Shown here: positions 25,772 through 33,700 of the stretch, piece after piece
Layout: each line of letters begins with the position of its first letter
Numbering within the stretch: position 1 is the stretch's first letter
From: Acinetobacter lwoffii
GTDB lineage: Bacteria; Pseudomonadota; Gammaproteobacteria; Pseudomonadales; Moraxellaceae
DNA: 50,341 bases
Direction: 5' to 3'
Assembly (NCBI RefSeq): GCF_002321025.1
Contig: NZ_DCLL01000031.1
Coordinates: 119,325-169,665 of the forward strand
The notes under the pieces: model-generated
The model's database searches: none
Told to the model about the DNA's origin: nothing
What the model saw: only the letters and a program-made list of their open reading frames with translations
Made by a program: the position numbers and the translations under genes

Positions 25772-26385
25772 ATGAATATACCTGTGCTGGAATCCAGTGT
25801 TTACCAGCTTCGTCTTGAACCGTTGAGCTGGGAACATTTTTCTGATTTAGTGGTTGCATGCGCTGAAGAAAATTTAGGCGAGATTTTATATAATTCGGTG
25901 CCTTATCTGCATAACTTAAAAAATATTTTTCTCAAGCTTTCGAACAACAGGCTCAAGGTGAAAGAATGGTTTTTGCCGTAATTGATTTAAACTCCGGCCA
26001 AGCAATTGGAACCACCAGTTATCATGATATTAAAGCGGAAATTCCACGTTTTGAAATTGGTTATACCTGGTATGCCAAGCGCTATCACAGAGCTTATGTA
26101 AATCGCGTTTGTAAATATCTTTTGTTAAGACATGCTTTTGAAAATTTAAATGCTCAGGTGGTCGGCTTTCGAACTGATCATTTGAATCTTCCCAGCCAAA
26201 AAGCGATTGAGGCATTAGGTGCCAAACGAGATGGCATTATCAAGTGTCATATGCTACGTAAAGATGGACAGACTATTCGAGATAGCTATATCTATAGTAT
26301 TTTAGAAAGTGAATGGGCAGATGTGAAAGCATTATTACAAACTAAACTGATGCAATATTCCCAAAACAATTACTTCGAAATCTAG
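25772..26385 (+). pseudogene. GNAT acetyltransferase (RimJ/RimL-like), frameshifted
   Basis: Two adjacent frames together encode one RimL-type N-acetyltransferase of about 204 aa. The first (from ATG 25772) gives LEPLSWEHFSDLVVACAEEN and a start of the acceptor domain. The second, in another phase, continues with GERMVFAVIDLNSGQAIG, EIGYTWYAKRYHRAYVNR and NLPSQKAIEALGAKRDG, the GNAT core. The natural join would be ...FSQAFEQQAQGERMVF, which needs one extra base in the T5 run (25926-25930) or the A6 run (25918-25923). Without it the protein stops after 69 aa. It is either a pseudogene, a homopolymer phase switch, or a sequencing error. Acetyl-CoA would be the donor; the substrate is unknown. 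Confidence 0.82.
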
Positions 26386-26463
26386 GTCCTAGCCTTATTC
26401 CACTTTGCTTTATTCAGCGATCCATAAGACAATATCGGGGTTATTTTGAGTGAGTATTGAATC

Positions 26464-27315
26464 ATGCAGCTGATGCCTTTGTTACCACATGTATGGACAT
26501 TTGGTGATTTAAAATTGGACTTATCCCAGCCGCATGTGATGGGGATTCTCAATGTCACCCCAGACTCTTTTAGTGATGGTGGTCGGCATAATCACAAAGA
26601 AGATGCAGTCGCACGTGCGCTTGAAATGATCGCTGAAGGCGCGACCGTGATTGATATTGGCGGTGAATCGACCCGTCCAGGTGCCGCAGTGGTAGAAGTG
26701 GAAGAAGAAATTCGCCGCGTAGTGCCTGTGGTGGAAGAACTGGCTAAACATAAGGTCATTCTCTCGATTGATACGTCGCAACCTGAAGTCATACGCGCAG
26801 CGGTTCGGGCCGGAGCACATATCTGGAATGATGTCCGTGCTTTGACTCGGCCAAATGCATTGCAGACCGCAGCAGAACTCAATATTCCAGTGATCATCAT
26901 GCATATGCGCGGTGAGCCGACCACCATGAACAATCTGGATCAATATGAGGATGTCACTAAAGATGTGATACGCGAGTTATCCCAACGTGTTCAGGATGCT
27001 TTAGATGTTGGAGTAAAAGCGGAAAATATCATGATTGATCCAGGTTTTGGTTTCGCTAAAAATGCCCAGCAAAATTTAAAGCTGTTGCAAGAGTTTTATA
27101 AATTGACAGAAATGGGCTATCCGATTTTGTCTGCTTTATCACGTAAACGCTTTATCGGAGCAGTTTTGGATGGGGCAGAACCACAAGAGCGTGCAGTGGG
27201 TTCAGCAACAGCGCATTTGTTGAGTATTCAGCAGGGTGCATGTATGGTACGGGCACATGATGTTAAAGTCACAGCCGATGCGATTAAAGTCTGGCAAGCT
27301 ATGCAAATGGTTTAA
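26464..27315 (+). CDS. folP: Dihydropteroate synthase
   Basis: Condenses p-aminobenzoate with the pterin pyrophosphate in folate synthesis; the target of sulfonamides. 283 aa. Both PROSITE-type motifs are present: VMGILNVTPDSFSDGGR and VIDIGGESTRPGA. The later sites NDVRAL, MIDPGFGFAKN and LSRKRFIGAVLDG are also seen. Chromosomal form; whether resistance substitutions exist was not assessed. It is not followed by glmM, which differs from the E. coli folP-glmM order. Confidence 0.96.
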   Translation: MQLMPLLPHVWTFGDLKLDLSQPHVMGILNVTPDSFSDGGRHNHKEDAVARALEMIAEGATVIDIGGESTRPGAAVVEVEEEIRRVVPVVEELAKHKVILSIDTSQPEVIRAAVRAGAHIWNDVRALTRPNALQTAAELNIPVIIMHMRGEPTTMNNLDQYEDVTKDVIRELSQRVQDALDVGVKAENIMIDPGFGFAKNAQQNLKLLQEFYKLTEMGYPILSALSRKRFIGAVLDGAEPQERAVGSATAHLLSIQQGACMVRAHDVKVTADAIKVWQAMQMV

Positions 27316-27423
27316 AAATCGAGGCTGGGAAATCCCTACATTGGCAATGTTGTTTGGCTTTTAAGCAACAATATGCTATATAGGCACGTTTAGATTAGAT
27401 AGTCATCCTTTAGAGTGCCTGTA

Positions 27424-27738
27424 ATGTTTGCAGATTTACTTCTCCCCATGTTCGATGATGAGTATTATCCCGATATTCTGGTTGCTGAAATCAAGCAGCA
27501 CATCGAACGTTTTGCCCAAAAAGTCGCTAAATCAGGTTTGTCAGATCAAGAAATTTACCAGCTTGCCAATCTGACTGTGGCTGATATCAATATCATGAAA
27601 CCTCAGTTCGAAGATCTGGATTCGTCTCTGGATGATACTGCCGCGGATTATATTGCCGAAGCCATGATGATGGTGGTGCAAGAGCACGGCCTGTTCGAGA
27701 TTGAAATGGAAGAACTGATTACCAATCGTGAATGGTGA
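27424..27738 (+). CDS. Conserved small acidic protein, function unknown
   Basis: Soluble helical protein of 104 aa, strongly acidic, with no signal or membrane segment (FDDEYYPDILVAEIKQHIER, LEFEDL-like DSSLDDTAADYIAEAMMM). ATG 27424 is preferred over a GTG three codons upstream (27415) because an AGAG lies at suitable distance from the ATG. It ends in a terminator shared with the convergent membrane protein gene. No family is recognised. Confidence 0.75.
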   Translation: MFADLLLPMFDDEYYPDILVAEIKQHIERFAQKVAKSGLSDQEIYQLANLTVADINIMKPQFEDLDSSLDDTAADYIAEAMMMVVQEHGLFEIEMEELITNREW

Positions 27739-27744
27739 TTTAAG

Positions 27745-27770
27745 AAAACCCTGCAGATGCAGGGTTTTTT
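27745..27770. terminator. Bidirectional intrinsic terminator
   Basis: AAAACCCTGCA-ga-TGCAGGGTTTTTT between convergent genes. The T run overlaps the end of the downstream minus-strand gene. Confidence 0.9.
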
Positions 27771-28455
27771 ATTGTCTGTTCAAATAATCTTTAAAGCTAT
27801 TAAAGCGAATTGAGCCGAGTAATTGTTGCTCTTCATTCATGCATTGCTGATAAAGGTTTTGGTAATAAGCCTGCAGATTTGACTGACCCTGAATCTGTTG
27901 TGGTGTTTTGGATTTAGACTGTTGATAAGCCCAAAAAGCCAGTTGCCGGAGTTTCTGCAACCTGATCTGATCAATTGCGCTACAGGAACTTTTAAATAAA
28001 GGTTCCAGGATGACCACCCCAAAGGAGGAAATCGCTAAAAAGATCATGCTGATAATGATCAGCACATCCGAATGAATCAGATAAAGGTTAAGCAGCAAAC
28101 ATAGAAAAATTGGAATTTGCAGATAGAGACAGTTTTGCAAACGCTGACTATAGGCTTTGGAACTAAATTGTGCCTGATATTGCGCATACCAGATATAGGG
28201 ATACAGTAGTGCCATCAACACAATTAAGGTGACATTAAAGGCGATCGTGGCGTTTTTAAAAAAATAATATTCCAGAAATACGGAGCTGATACTACAGGCT
28301 ACACAGACCAGAAGGGACAGTAAATTAATCGCGATAACAAACTGGATATTTTGCAAGGCATTAAATTTAAAGCGGCTATAACGCAGCTTAAGGAAAAAAG
28401 CGTCTGGATGACGTAATTGTAATGTAGCGAGATCAAAGTGTTTTAATTCTGACAT
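27769..28455 (-). CDS. Four-TM membrane protein, paralogue of the 28803-29534 product
   Basis: 228 aa with four hydrophobic segments (about 38-60, 70-95, 112-132, 135-155). A Gln- and Arg-rich cytoplasmic C-terminal half contains LQKLRQLAFWAYQQSK and then YQNLYQQCMNEEQQLLGSIRFNSFKDYL. The N-terminus has RHPDAFFLKLRYSRFK. The same layout and the LQxLRxxxFWAYxQ motif recur in the 243-aa product encoded just beyond tRNA-Leu, so the two are paralogues. The function is unknown and no known family is recognised. The gene appears monocistronic. Confidence 0.8.
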   Translation of the reverse strand: MSELKHFDLATLQLRHPDAFFLKLRYSRFKFNALQNIQFVIAINLLSLLVCVACSISSVFLEYYFFKNATIAFNVTLIVLMALLYPYIWYAQYQAQFSSKAYSQRLQNCLYLQIPIFLCLLLNLYLIHSDVLIIISMIFLAISSFGVVILEPLFKSSCSAIDQIRLQKLRQLAFWAYQQSKSKTPQQIQGQSNLQAYYQNLYQQCMNEEQQLLGSIRFNSFKDYLNRQ

Positions 28456-28489
28456 GGGGATTTCGCGCTAAAAGAATAAAATTCAGGCA

Positions 28490-28520
28490 CAAAAAAACCA
28501 GCCTAATGCTGGATTTTTTA
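28490..28520. terminator. Intrinsic terminator, tRNA-Leu side
   Basis: CCAGC-ctaat-GCTGG stem flanked by A7 on the left and T6 on the right. On the minus strand it terminates the tRNA-Leu transcript. Confidence 0.82.
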
Positions 28521-28546
28521 TTGCACCATTTTAATAAATATTAAAA

Positions 28547-28632
28547 TGGTGCCCGAGGCCAGACTCGAACTGGCACGCTTTGTGGGCGGGGGATTTTAAA
28601 TCCCCTGTGTCTACCGATTTCACCACTCGGGC
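28547..28632 (-). tRNA. tRNA-Leu (TAA)
   Basis: On the minus strand: acceptor GCCCGAG/CTCGGGC, anticodon stem GGGGA/TCCCC with loop TTTAAAA (anticodon TAA), a long variable arm typical of class II tRNAs, T-arm loop TTCGAGT, and encoded CCA. Its 3' end takes part in a 13-bp inverted repeat with the trailer. Confidence 0.95.
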
Positions 28633-28802
28633 ATGTGCGTAATAATAGAGGACGAAATAAAGCTTGGCAAGCAAATTCCGAAATGATTGCTTTCTTTTCA
28701 AGCAATTCCGTGGCTTCTATTCTAAAAATCAGCAAATCAACGTTTTTTAAAATTCAATATTTGCAGATCTTTAAGATGGCCAATGAAAAAGGATAGAGAG
28801 AA

Positions 28803-29534
28803 CTATGAATTTTCATCCAGATAGCTGTCGACATCTAGATGCTTGATCGTTTTACAATATTGATGCTCATATTTCAGTAGCCGCGTATATAACCCGGCAA
28901 AGTGATTTAATTGCTGTTTTAGTTCGGTATGCCGAGGATCATGGCTTGAATAAAAACGTAATTTTAGTCGGATCAGACAGGTTTGTTTATAAGCCCAAAA
29001 ACAGATTTTACGTAATTGTTGTAGCTGATAGTGCTCAGTATTTTTACTATTTTCCTTGAATAAATTTTCTCGATAAAAGCGCACAAAACCAAAGCTCACG
29101 CCAAAGAAGAATAAGCTCCACATCAGCAAACTGCTTTGTATAAAGACCAGATTTAAGGCTTGCATCAGAATCACAATAGCCATCTTGATCGGAGTATGAC
29201 GCAATAACTGATACAGCGAATAAGAAGAATGCTGAATCTGGTACAGAATCAAGGTGAGACTCAACATCAGGAACAGTAGAATGGCCAACATGGCATAACT
29301 CTGCGCCTGAAATTCGCTGATTTGCACAAAAGATTGCTGTACGAAATCTCCTAACATCAAACTGATGGGAACAAAAATCATGGCGGCCAAGGCCCAAGGA
29401 ATTAAAAGCTTGGCTTTACCCCAGATTCCACGGATTTTAATCTGACTGTAAAACAGGTAATTTCCTTTAAATGCAGTCGGATATTGGCGCTTAAGTTGCT
29501 GTAGCAACAAAGTCACTTGCGTAGTGGGCATCAT
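28803..29534 (-). CDS. Four-TM membrane protein, paralogue of the 27769-28455 product
   Basis: 243 aa, four hydrophobic segments (about 40-62, 78-100, 115-135, 137-155) and a basic cytoplasmic C-terminal region with LQQLRKICFWAYKQTC and GLYTRLLKYEHQYCKTIKHLDVDSYLDE. The N-terminus RQYPTAFKGNYLFYSQIK parallels RHPDAFFLKLRYSRFK of the neighbour across tRNA-Leu. No catalytic motif is visible. The first Met pair gives starts at 29534 and 29531. The function is unknown; duplication followed by divergence is inferred. Confidence 0.8.
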   Translation of the reverse strand: MMPTTQVTLLLQQLKRQYPTAFKGNYLFYSQIKIRGIWGKAKLLIPWALAAMIFVPISLMLGDFVQQSFVQISEFQAQSYAMLAILLFLMLSLTLILYQIQHSSYSLYQLLRHTPIKMAIVILMQALNLVFIQSSLLMWSLFFFGVSFGFVRFYRENLFKENSKNTEHYQLQQLRKICFWAYKQTCLIRLKLRFYSSHDPRHTELKQQLNHFAGLYTRLLKYEHQYCKTIKHLDVDSYLDENS

Positions 29535-29705
29535 CCAGAGATTAATTTAATATATAGATGAAGCACTATAGTCGATTTTGCGCAAAATCGCAGAAGAAAT
29601 GCAGTTTCAGAACGTAGCACTGTTTTAATCATGAAGATTTTAGTTTTTTAGCGACGAATTATGCGAAAATAGCCGATTCAAGATTTATTTTTTTAAGGAC
29701 AGTTT

Positions 29706-30212
29706 ATGACTGATCAATCTCCTCAGGCGTTAAGCGACATCGAAATTTTAGACATCCTGCAAAGTATGAAAAAGGATGAGCTAAATACTGAGGCGCAAGC
29801 AGCAATTCGTCAGGGTGGTAAAGCTGGTCGTCAGGAAGCGCATAAAGCAGCCTTAGTAGCATTGAATCAGTCATTTGAAGACAAGTTTGTCGAAGCCGTA
29901 TCTTTGGCTTTGGGTCTAAATGCAGCACAAATCAAAAAAATCCGTTATAAAAAAGACCGGATCCGTATTTTAAAAGCGCGCGGTATTGATTATATGGCAA
30001 TTGATGGCGCTGAAACTGCGCAAGTGCTGTCACAAATTGCCCAAGCAATTGTGCGTGAAGATGCCATTGTCACCCATGACCTGCATAATATTTTCCCATT
30101 CTGGAAAGAAGGCTGGCCAATGGTGCAATTCGATAATGCCTACAAAATTTTAGAAGATGATATCCAGATTCACTATCAAGCCGTTCTTGAGGCTTTATTA
30201 GCAAAAATCTAA
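29706..30212 (+). CDS. Conserved soluble protein of unknown function
   Basis: 168 aa, mainly helical, no signal or membrane segment. Start ATG 29706 with AAGGA seven bases upstream. A small-residue segment GGKAGRQEAHKAALVALNQ and a basic KKIRYKKDRIRILKARG (about 76-93) are followed by an aromatic-rich segment HDLHNIFPFWKEGWPMVQFDN. The basic patch could bind nucleic acid, which is a guess. A terminator follows directly. No family is recognised. Confidence 0.8.
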   Translation: MTDQSPQALSDIEILDILQSMKKDELNTEAQAAIRQGGKAGRQEAHKAALVALNQSFEDKFVEAVSLALGLNAAQIKKIRYKKDRIRILKARGIDYMAIDGAETAQVLSQIAQAIVREDAIVTHDLHNIFPFWKEGWPMVQFDNAYKILEDDIQIHYQAVLEALLAKI

Positions 30213-30225
30213 GCTATAACTAGAT

Positions 30226-30256
30226 CTAAAAAAAAGCACCCAAAGGTGCTTTTTTA
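30226..30256. terminator. Bidirectional intrinsic terminator
   Basis: A-rich flank, AAGCACC-caaa-GGTGCTT, then T run, between convergent genes; it overlaps the stop codon of the minus-strand gene. Confidence 0.9.
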
Positions 30257-30533
30257 ATCACGATATATCAGTGCAATCAGCCAGCTGATGGGCAGAATAA
30301 ATAAACGCCACCACGTGATTAATGGCCAATAAAAATACTCTCCAAATCTCAAGGTCGAGTCGAAACCTTGACGGCGACGTTCATGCGGGTAGGGAATAAT
30401 GAAAACTGTTAAAACCATCAGAATGATGGCTGCGAGTAAAAGCAGGGGATTCTGTTGTTTGGCAAAGAAGAAGTAAAACAAATACAGGGCTGAATAAAAA
30501 AAACAGACATGCCAATAATGCAGAAATATTCAT
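30254..30533 (-). pseudogene. Small membrane protein gene with a homopolymer frameshift
   Basis: The downstream frame encodes a membrane protein with LLLLAAIILMVLTVFII, then PHERRRQGFDSTLRFGEYFY and a second hydrophobic segment, but its only possible start is a TTG (30481) without a ribosome binding site. ATG 30533 has AAGGTGAG five bases upstream and begins MNISALLACLFF. That frame shifts out at a T8 run (A8 at 30496-30503 on the plus strand) and soon stops. With T7 the frames join as ACLFFYSALYLFYFFFAKQQ, giving a 92-aa protein with an intact first TM. It is a pseudogene, a phase-variable gene or an assembly indel. It follows the CorC gene and may share its operon. Function unknown. Confidence 0.65.
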
Positions 30534-30599
30534 CACTCACCTTATGGATTTTTTTATTAGAATAATTTTTTGAATAGAGGGCTAAAAAGAAGTACCAGA

Positions 30600-31922
30600 T
30601 TAATCTGATTCTTCTTGAATAACTGAATTGGTTTCGATTAGGCGGGTCACCAGCAACTGGTCAATTTTAAAATGATCGACATCCACCACTTCAAACTTAT
30701 AAGCACCAAATATCACGGCATCTGCAGGACGTGGAATCTTGCGTAATTTATACATCATGAAGCCAGCAATGGTTTCATAGTTCTCATCATCAGGCATTTC
30801 ATCAATTTCAAGCGCATGCTTGATGTCTTCAATCGGCGTGCTGCCTTCAATCAGCCAGGAATTATTGTCACGTTTAATAATTTGCTGATCGGCTTCAATA
30901 GGCGTCACCCAGTCACCCATCACGGTAATCATAATATCAGAAAGGGTAATCACGCCAACGACCAGCGCATATTCATTAATGACGACGGCAAACTTTTCCT
31001 TGGTGGAACGGAAACGGTCCAGAACTTCCGATAAGGTCAAAGTGTCAGGAATAGTCAGGACATTACGGATGGTATTTTCATTGAGTTGCAGCAGCGACTG
31101 GTTGTTCAGAATACGCACCAGAATGTCTTTGGCGTCGACATAGCCAATCACACTGTCAATGTCATTGCTACATACCAGAAACTTGGAATAGGGGTATTCC
31201 GCCAGCTTTTGCCGAATACTTTCTTCCGGTTCATTTAAGGTGAAGAACACCACATTTTCACGTGTGGTCATACTCGAAGGCACGTTACGTTCTTCCAGCT
31301 CGAATACGTTTTCAATGAAATGGTGTTCCTGTTTCTGGAGCACGCCTGCCTGTGCACCGGCATCCATCACTGCAGAAATATCATCAAAAGTAATATTGTC
31401 ATCACGAATAGTATTTACTTTAAACAGACGGAACAGCATGTTGGCAATCGCATTGATAAACCAAGCCAAAGGTTTGCAGACTTTAATGAAAATCTGAATT
31501 GGCTCGATGACTGAGACTGCGATCTTTTCTGGCGCAATCATGGCCAGACGTTTCGGCATCAGGTCTGCAAATAAAATAAATAATGAAGTGACGACCGTAA
31601 AGGAAAGCGCAAAGCTGATATTGTCAGCCCAAGGTCCTTGGTAAAAGCGGGAAACAAAATTATAAATATAAGGACGGAAGGCACCTTCACCTAAAATACC
31701 ACCAAGAATGGCAACTGCATTTAAACCAATTTGGGAGGCTGCAAAGAAGTCTGCAGAATTTTCTTGTAGATCTAAAACTTTTTGAGCGCGATGATCACCC
31801 GACTCAGCCAGAATTTTGAGTTTGACTTTACGGGCACCAGCGAGGGCGATTTCAGTTAAAGATAAAAAACCGGCCCCCGTGATGAGTATTAAGATAATCA
31901 CAATATTTTGTAAGAGGCTCAC
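30600..31922 (-). CDS. CNNM/CorC-family transporter-associated protein (HlyC/CorC, DUF21-CBS)
   Basis: 440-aa membrane protein. The N-terminal CNNM (DUF21) domain has about four TM segments in residues 1-165 (ILILITGAGFLSLTEIALAGAR at the start). A CBS pair follows at about 195-325 (VPSSMTTRENVVFFTL and VLTIPDTLTLSEVLDRFRST). The C-terminal CorC_HlyC domain has WLIEGSTPIEDIKHAL and IAGFMMYKLRKIP. Family members act in Mg2+/Co2+ efflux or membrane ion homeostasis; some are annotated as hemolysins without proof. The mgtE importer lies 10 kb away. Confidence 0.93.
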   Translation of the reverse strand: MSLLQNIVIILILITGAGFLSLTEIALAGARKVKLKILAESGDHRAQKVLDLQENSADFFAASQIGLNAVAILGGILGEGAFRPYIYNFVSRFYQGPWADNISFALSFTVVTSLFILFADLMPKRLAMIAPEKIAVSVIEPIQIFIKVCKPLAWFINAIANMLFRLFKVNTIRDDNITFDDISAVMDAGAQAGVLQKQEHHFIENVFELEERNVPSSMTTRENVVFFTLNEPEESIRQKLAEYPYSKFLVCSNDIDSVIGYVDAKDILVRILNNQSLLQLNENTIRNVLTIPDTLTLSEVLDRFRSTKEKFAVVINEYALVVGVITLSDIMITVMGDWVTPIEADQQIIKRDNNSWLIEGSTPIEDIKHALEIDEMPDDENYETIAGFMMYKLRKIPRPADAVIFGAYKFEVVDVDHFKIDQLLVTRLIETNSVIQEESD

Positions 31923-31964
31923 AAATCCACCTGTGGATGAATAGTATCTTGGGATATTTTTAAC

Positions 31965-32006
31965 ACAAAAAAAGACTTGAGGTGTAACAATGACATCTCA
32001 AGTCTT
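31965..32006 (-). terminator. Intrinsic terminator after the LysR gene
   Basis: On the minus strand a 14-bp stem (AAGACTTGAGATGT with ACACCTCAAGTCTT, one wobble pair, seven-base loop) is followed by T7. It lies between the LysR gene and the corC-like gene. Confidence 0.9.
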
Positions 32007-32049
32007 CGAAGTATAATCTTAAAAAATAAGAATTTAGAAGATTTTGAGT

Positions 32050-33039
32050 TTAATAATGTGAAAATTGAGAATTATTGCTCAGGAATTCACGGTTTTCTTC
32101 TTCAATCATCTGGCGGGCGACATATAAAATCAGCTGACGTAACCAGCGATGCGCCGGATGATGATGCAATAAAGGACACCATGCCATTTTCAATTCAAAT
32201 TCAGGAATATAAAACGGCGGATCTTTGAGAATTAAATTGTGATTCTTGGCTTGCAAACGTGCAATGCGTGAAGGCAGTGTTGCGACCAGATCGACATTGG
32301 CAGCCAATAATCCCGGCATTTGATAGTGACGGGTAAAGACTGAGATTTTACGTTTCTGGCCAATACGTTCTAAAGCCTGATCGATCCAGCCTAAACCGGC
32401 CTGTTTTTCAGGATTTACCCCGAAGCCAACACCCATACCGGTTTTGGAAACCCAGATATGCTGTGCATCCAGGTAACTTTTAAGGTTTAAGTTGCTTGCG
32501 GCAGGATGCTTGTTATTTAAAAGGCAAGAAAAGCTGTCACGCCAGACCAAAACCTGATGAAAACTTTGCGGGATTTCATTAAAACGGTTGATTGCCAGAT
32601 CGACCTTGCCTTGTTCCATGTCACGATATGACACGTCACTTGGCGTCAGGAAGTCTAATACCACGTTCGGTGCTTCTGAACGTAGGGCTTTAACCAGACG
32701 TGGAACCAGCGTGGCTTCTGCATAATCCGAGGTCATGATCCGGAAGACACGATTTGAGGTATATGGACGGAACTCGGTACGTGGTTCCAGGATCATCGAC
32801 AGATCAGCGAGCGCATCTCGAATGCGGGGCTGCAATTCTAAGGCACGTTCAGTGGGTGTCATGCCTTCAGAAGAACGAATCAGGAGGGGATCATTAAATA
32901 AATTGCGTAATCGGCGTAAGATGTTACTCATGGCAGGCTGGGTAACGCCCAGTTGTTCTGCTGCACGTGTGACATTTTTTTCGCGAAGAAGTACATCAAG
33001 ATAAATTAATAGATTGAGATCGACCCGCTCCAGATTCAT
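32050..33039 (-). CDS. LysR-family transcriptional regulator
   Basis: 329 aa. The winged helix-turn-helix occupies residues 1-65 (LREKNVTRAAEQLGVTQPAMSNILRRLRNLFNDPLLIR). The substrate-binding domain runs from about 95 to 300 (FRIMTSDYAEATLVPRLVKAL). The effector is unknown. It is transcribed away from the 660-bp region upstream of aceA, so control of aceA is possible, but LysR regulators adjacent to aceA are not a known rule and no T-N11-A site was confidently picked. The C-terminus is Asn/Ser-rich and likely disordered. Confidence 0.92.
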   Translation of the reverse strand: MNLERVDLNLLIYLDVLLREKNVTRAAEQLGVTQPAMSNILRRLRNLFNDPLLIRSSEGMTPTERALELQPRIRDALADLSMILEPRTEFRPYTSNRVFRIMTSDYAEATLVPRLVKALRSEAPNVVLDFLTPSDVSYRDMEQGKVDLAINRFNEIPQSFHQVLVWRDSFSCLLNNKHPAASNLNLKSYLDAQHIWVSKTGMGVGFGVNPEKQAGLGWIDQALERIGQKRKISVFTRHYQMPGLLAANVDLVATLPSRIARLQAKNHNLILKDPPFYIPEFELKMAWCPLLHHHPAHRWLRQLILYVARQMIEEENREFLSNNSQFSHY

Positions 33040-33700
33040 AAAAGAAATACCGAGAATAAATACAAGAAATTATGAAGATTATGCCATAATTGCCGGGCCT
33101 TGTGTAAAGCGTCGATGAAAAAAAGCCATGTGCTCACTGATAAAGTTTACAAAATTAACACAGGCTTAAGCTCCATTATTCAAAGTGTACATAAGAGAAA
33201 AGATGCACGTTAAATAGAATATCATTTAGCCTTTTTATAGAGGGAAATGAAAACCATCTTTTCGCTTTAAAAGAACATGAGAAAGGCTGTTCTTACGTTC
33301 AGTATTTGAGTGAAAAGTACACTAAATCGAGAATTCATCAAGTTGAATAAATCATCAAAGATCAGTATTTTTTAAAGATAAAAGGGCATAAACCCCATAT
33401 CCAGACTTAAGTCTAATGAATTATTTTTAAGCAACATGTGGAAATTTTATCCATTTTTATTTTTAAATAAATATATATAAAACATAATCTTAATATAATC
33501 TATCAAGGTTTTACTAAGACTTTGATCTACTCATTTTTTAAATAAATACTGAAGATTCTTGCAGACTATTGGATTAATTTTCATAAGCCCACTAATCTTT
33601 AGCTATCCCAACGGATCGTCGAAAATCTGAACAAGTTATTGAGGGTGTGATTTGAGCGGTTCGTTGCAGAAAAATCCTAATATTATTACAGGAATATATC
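33040..33700. other. Gene-free AT-rich region between lysR and aceA
   Basis: About 660 bases with no credible coding region. It must hold the promoters of lysR (minus) and aceA (plus). A perfect 12-base palindrome AGACTTAAGTCT lies at 33403-33414. A long A/T-only stretch around 33457-33495 could be bent DNA. Candidate -35 elements (TTGATC near 33522, TTGCAG near 33559) exist, but no convincing pair was fixed. The aceA ATG is preceded by CAGGA at about ten bases. Confidence 0.6.

Noticed and set aside
28541..28735. 64-aa minus-strand frame spanning tRNA-Leu
   Set aside because: It reads through the tRNA gene and terminates in it; composition is not protein-like.
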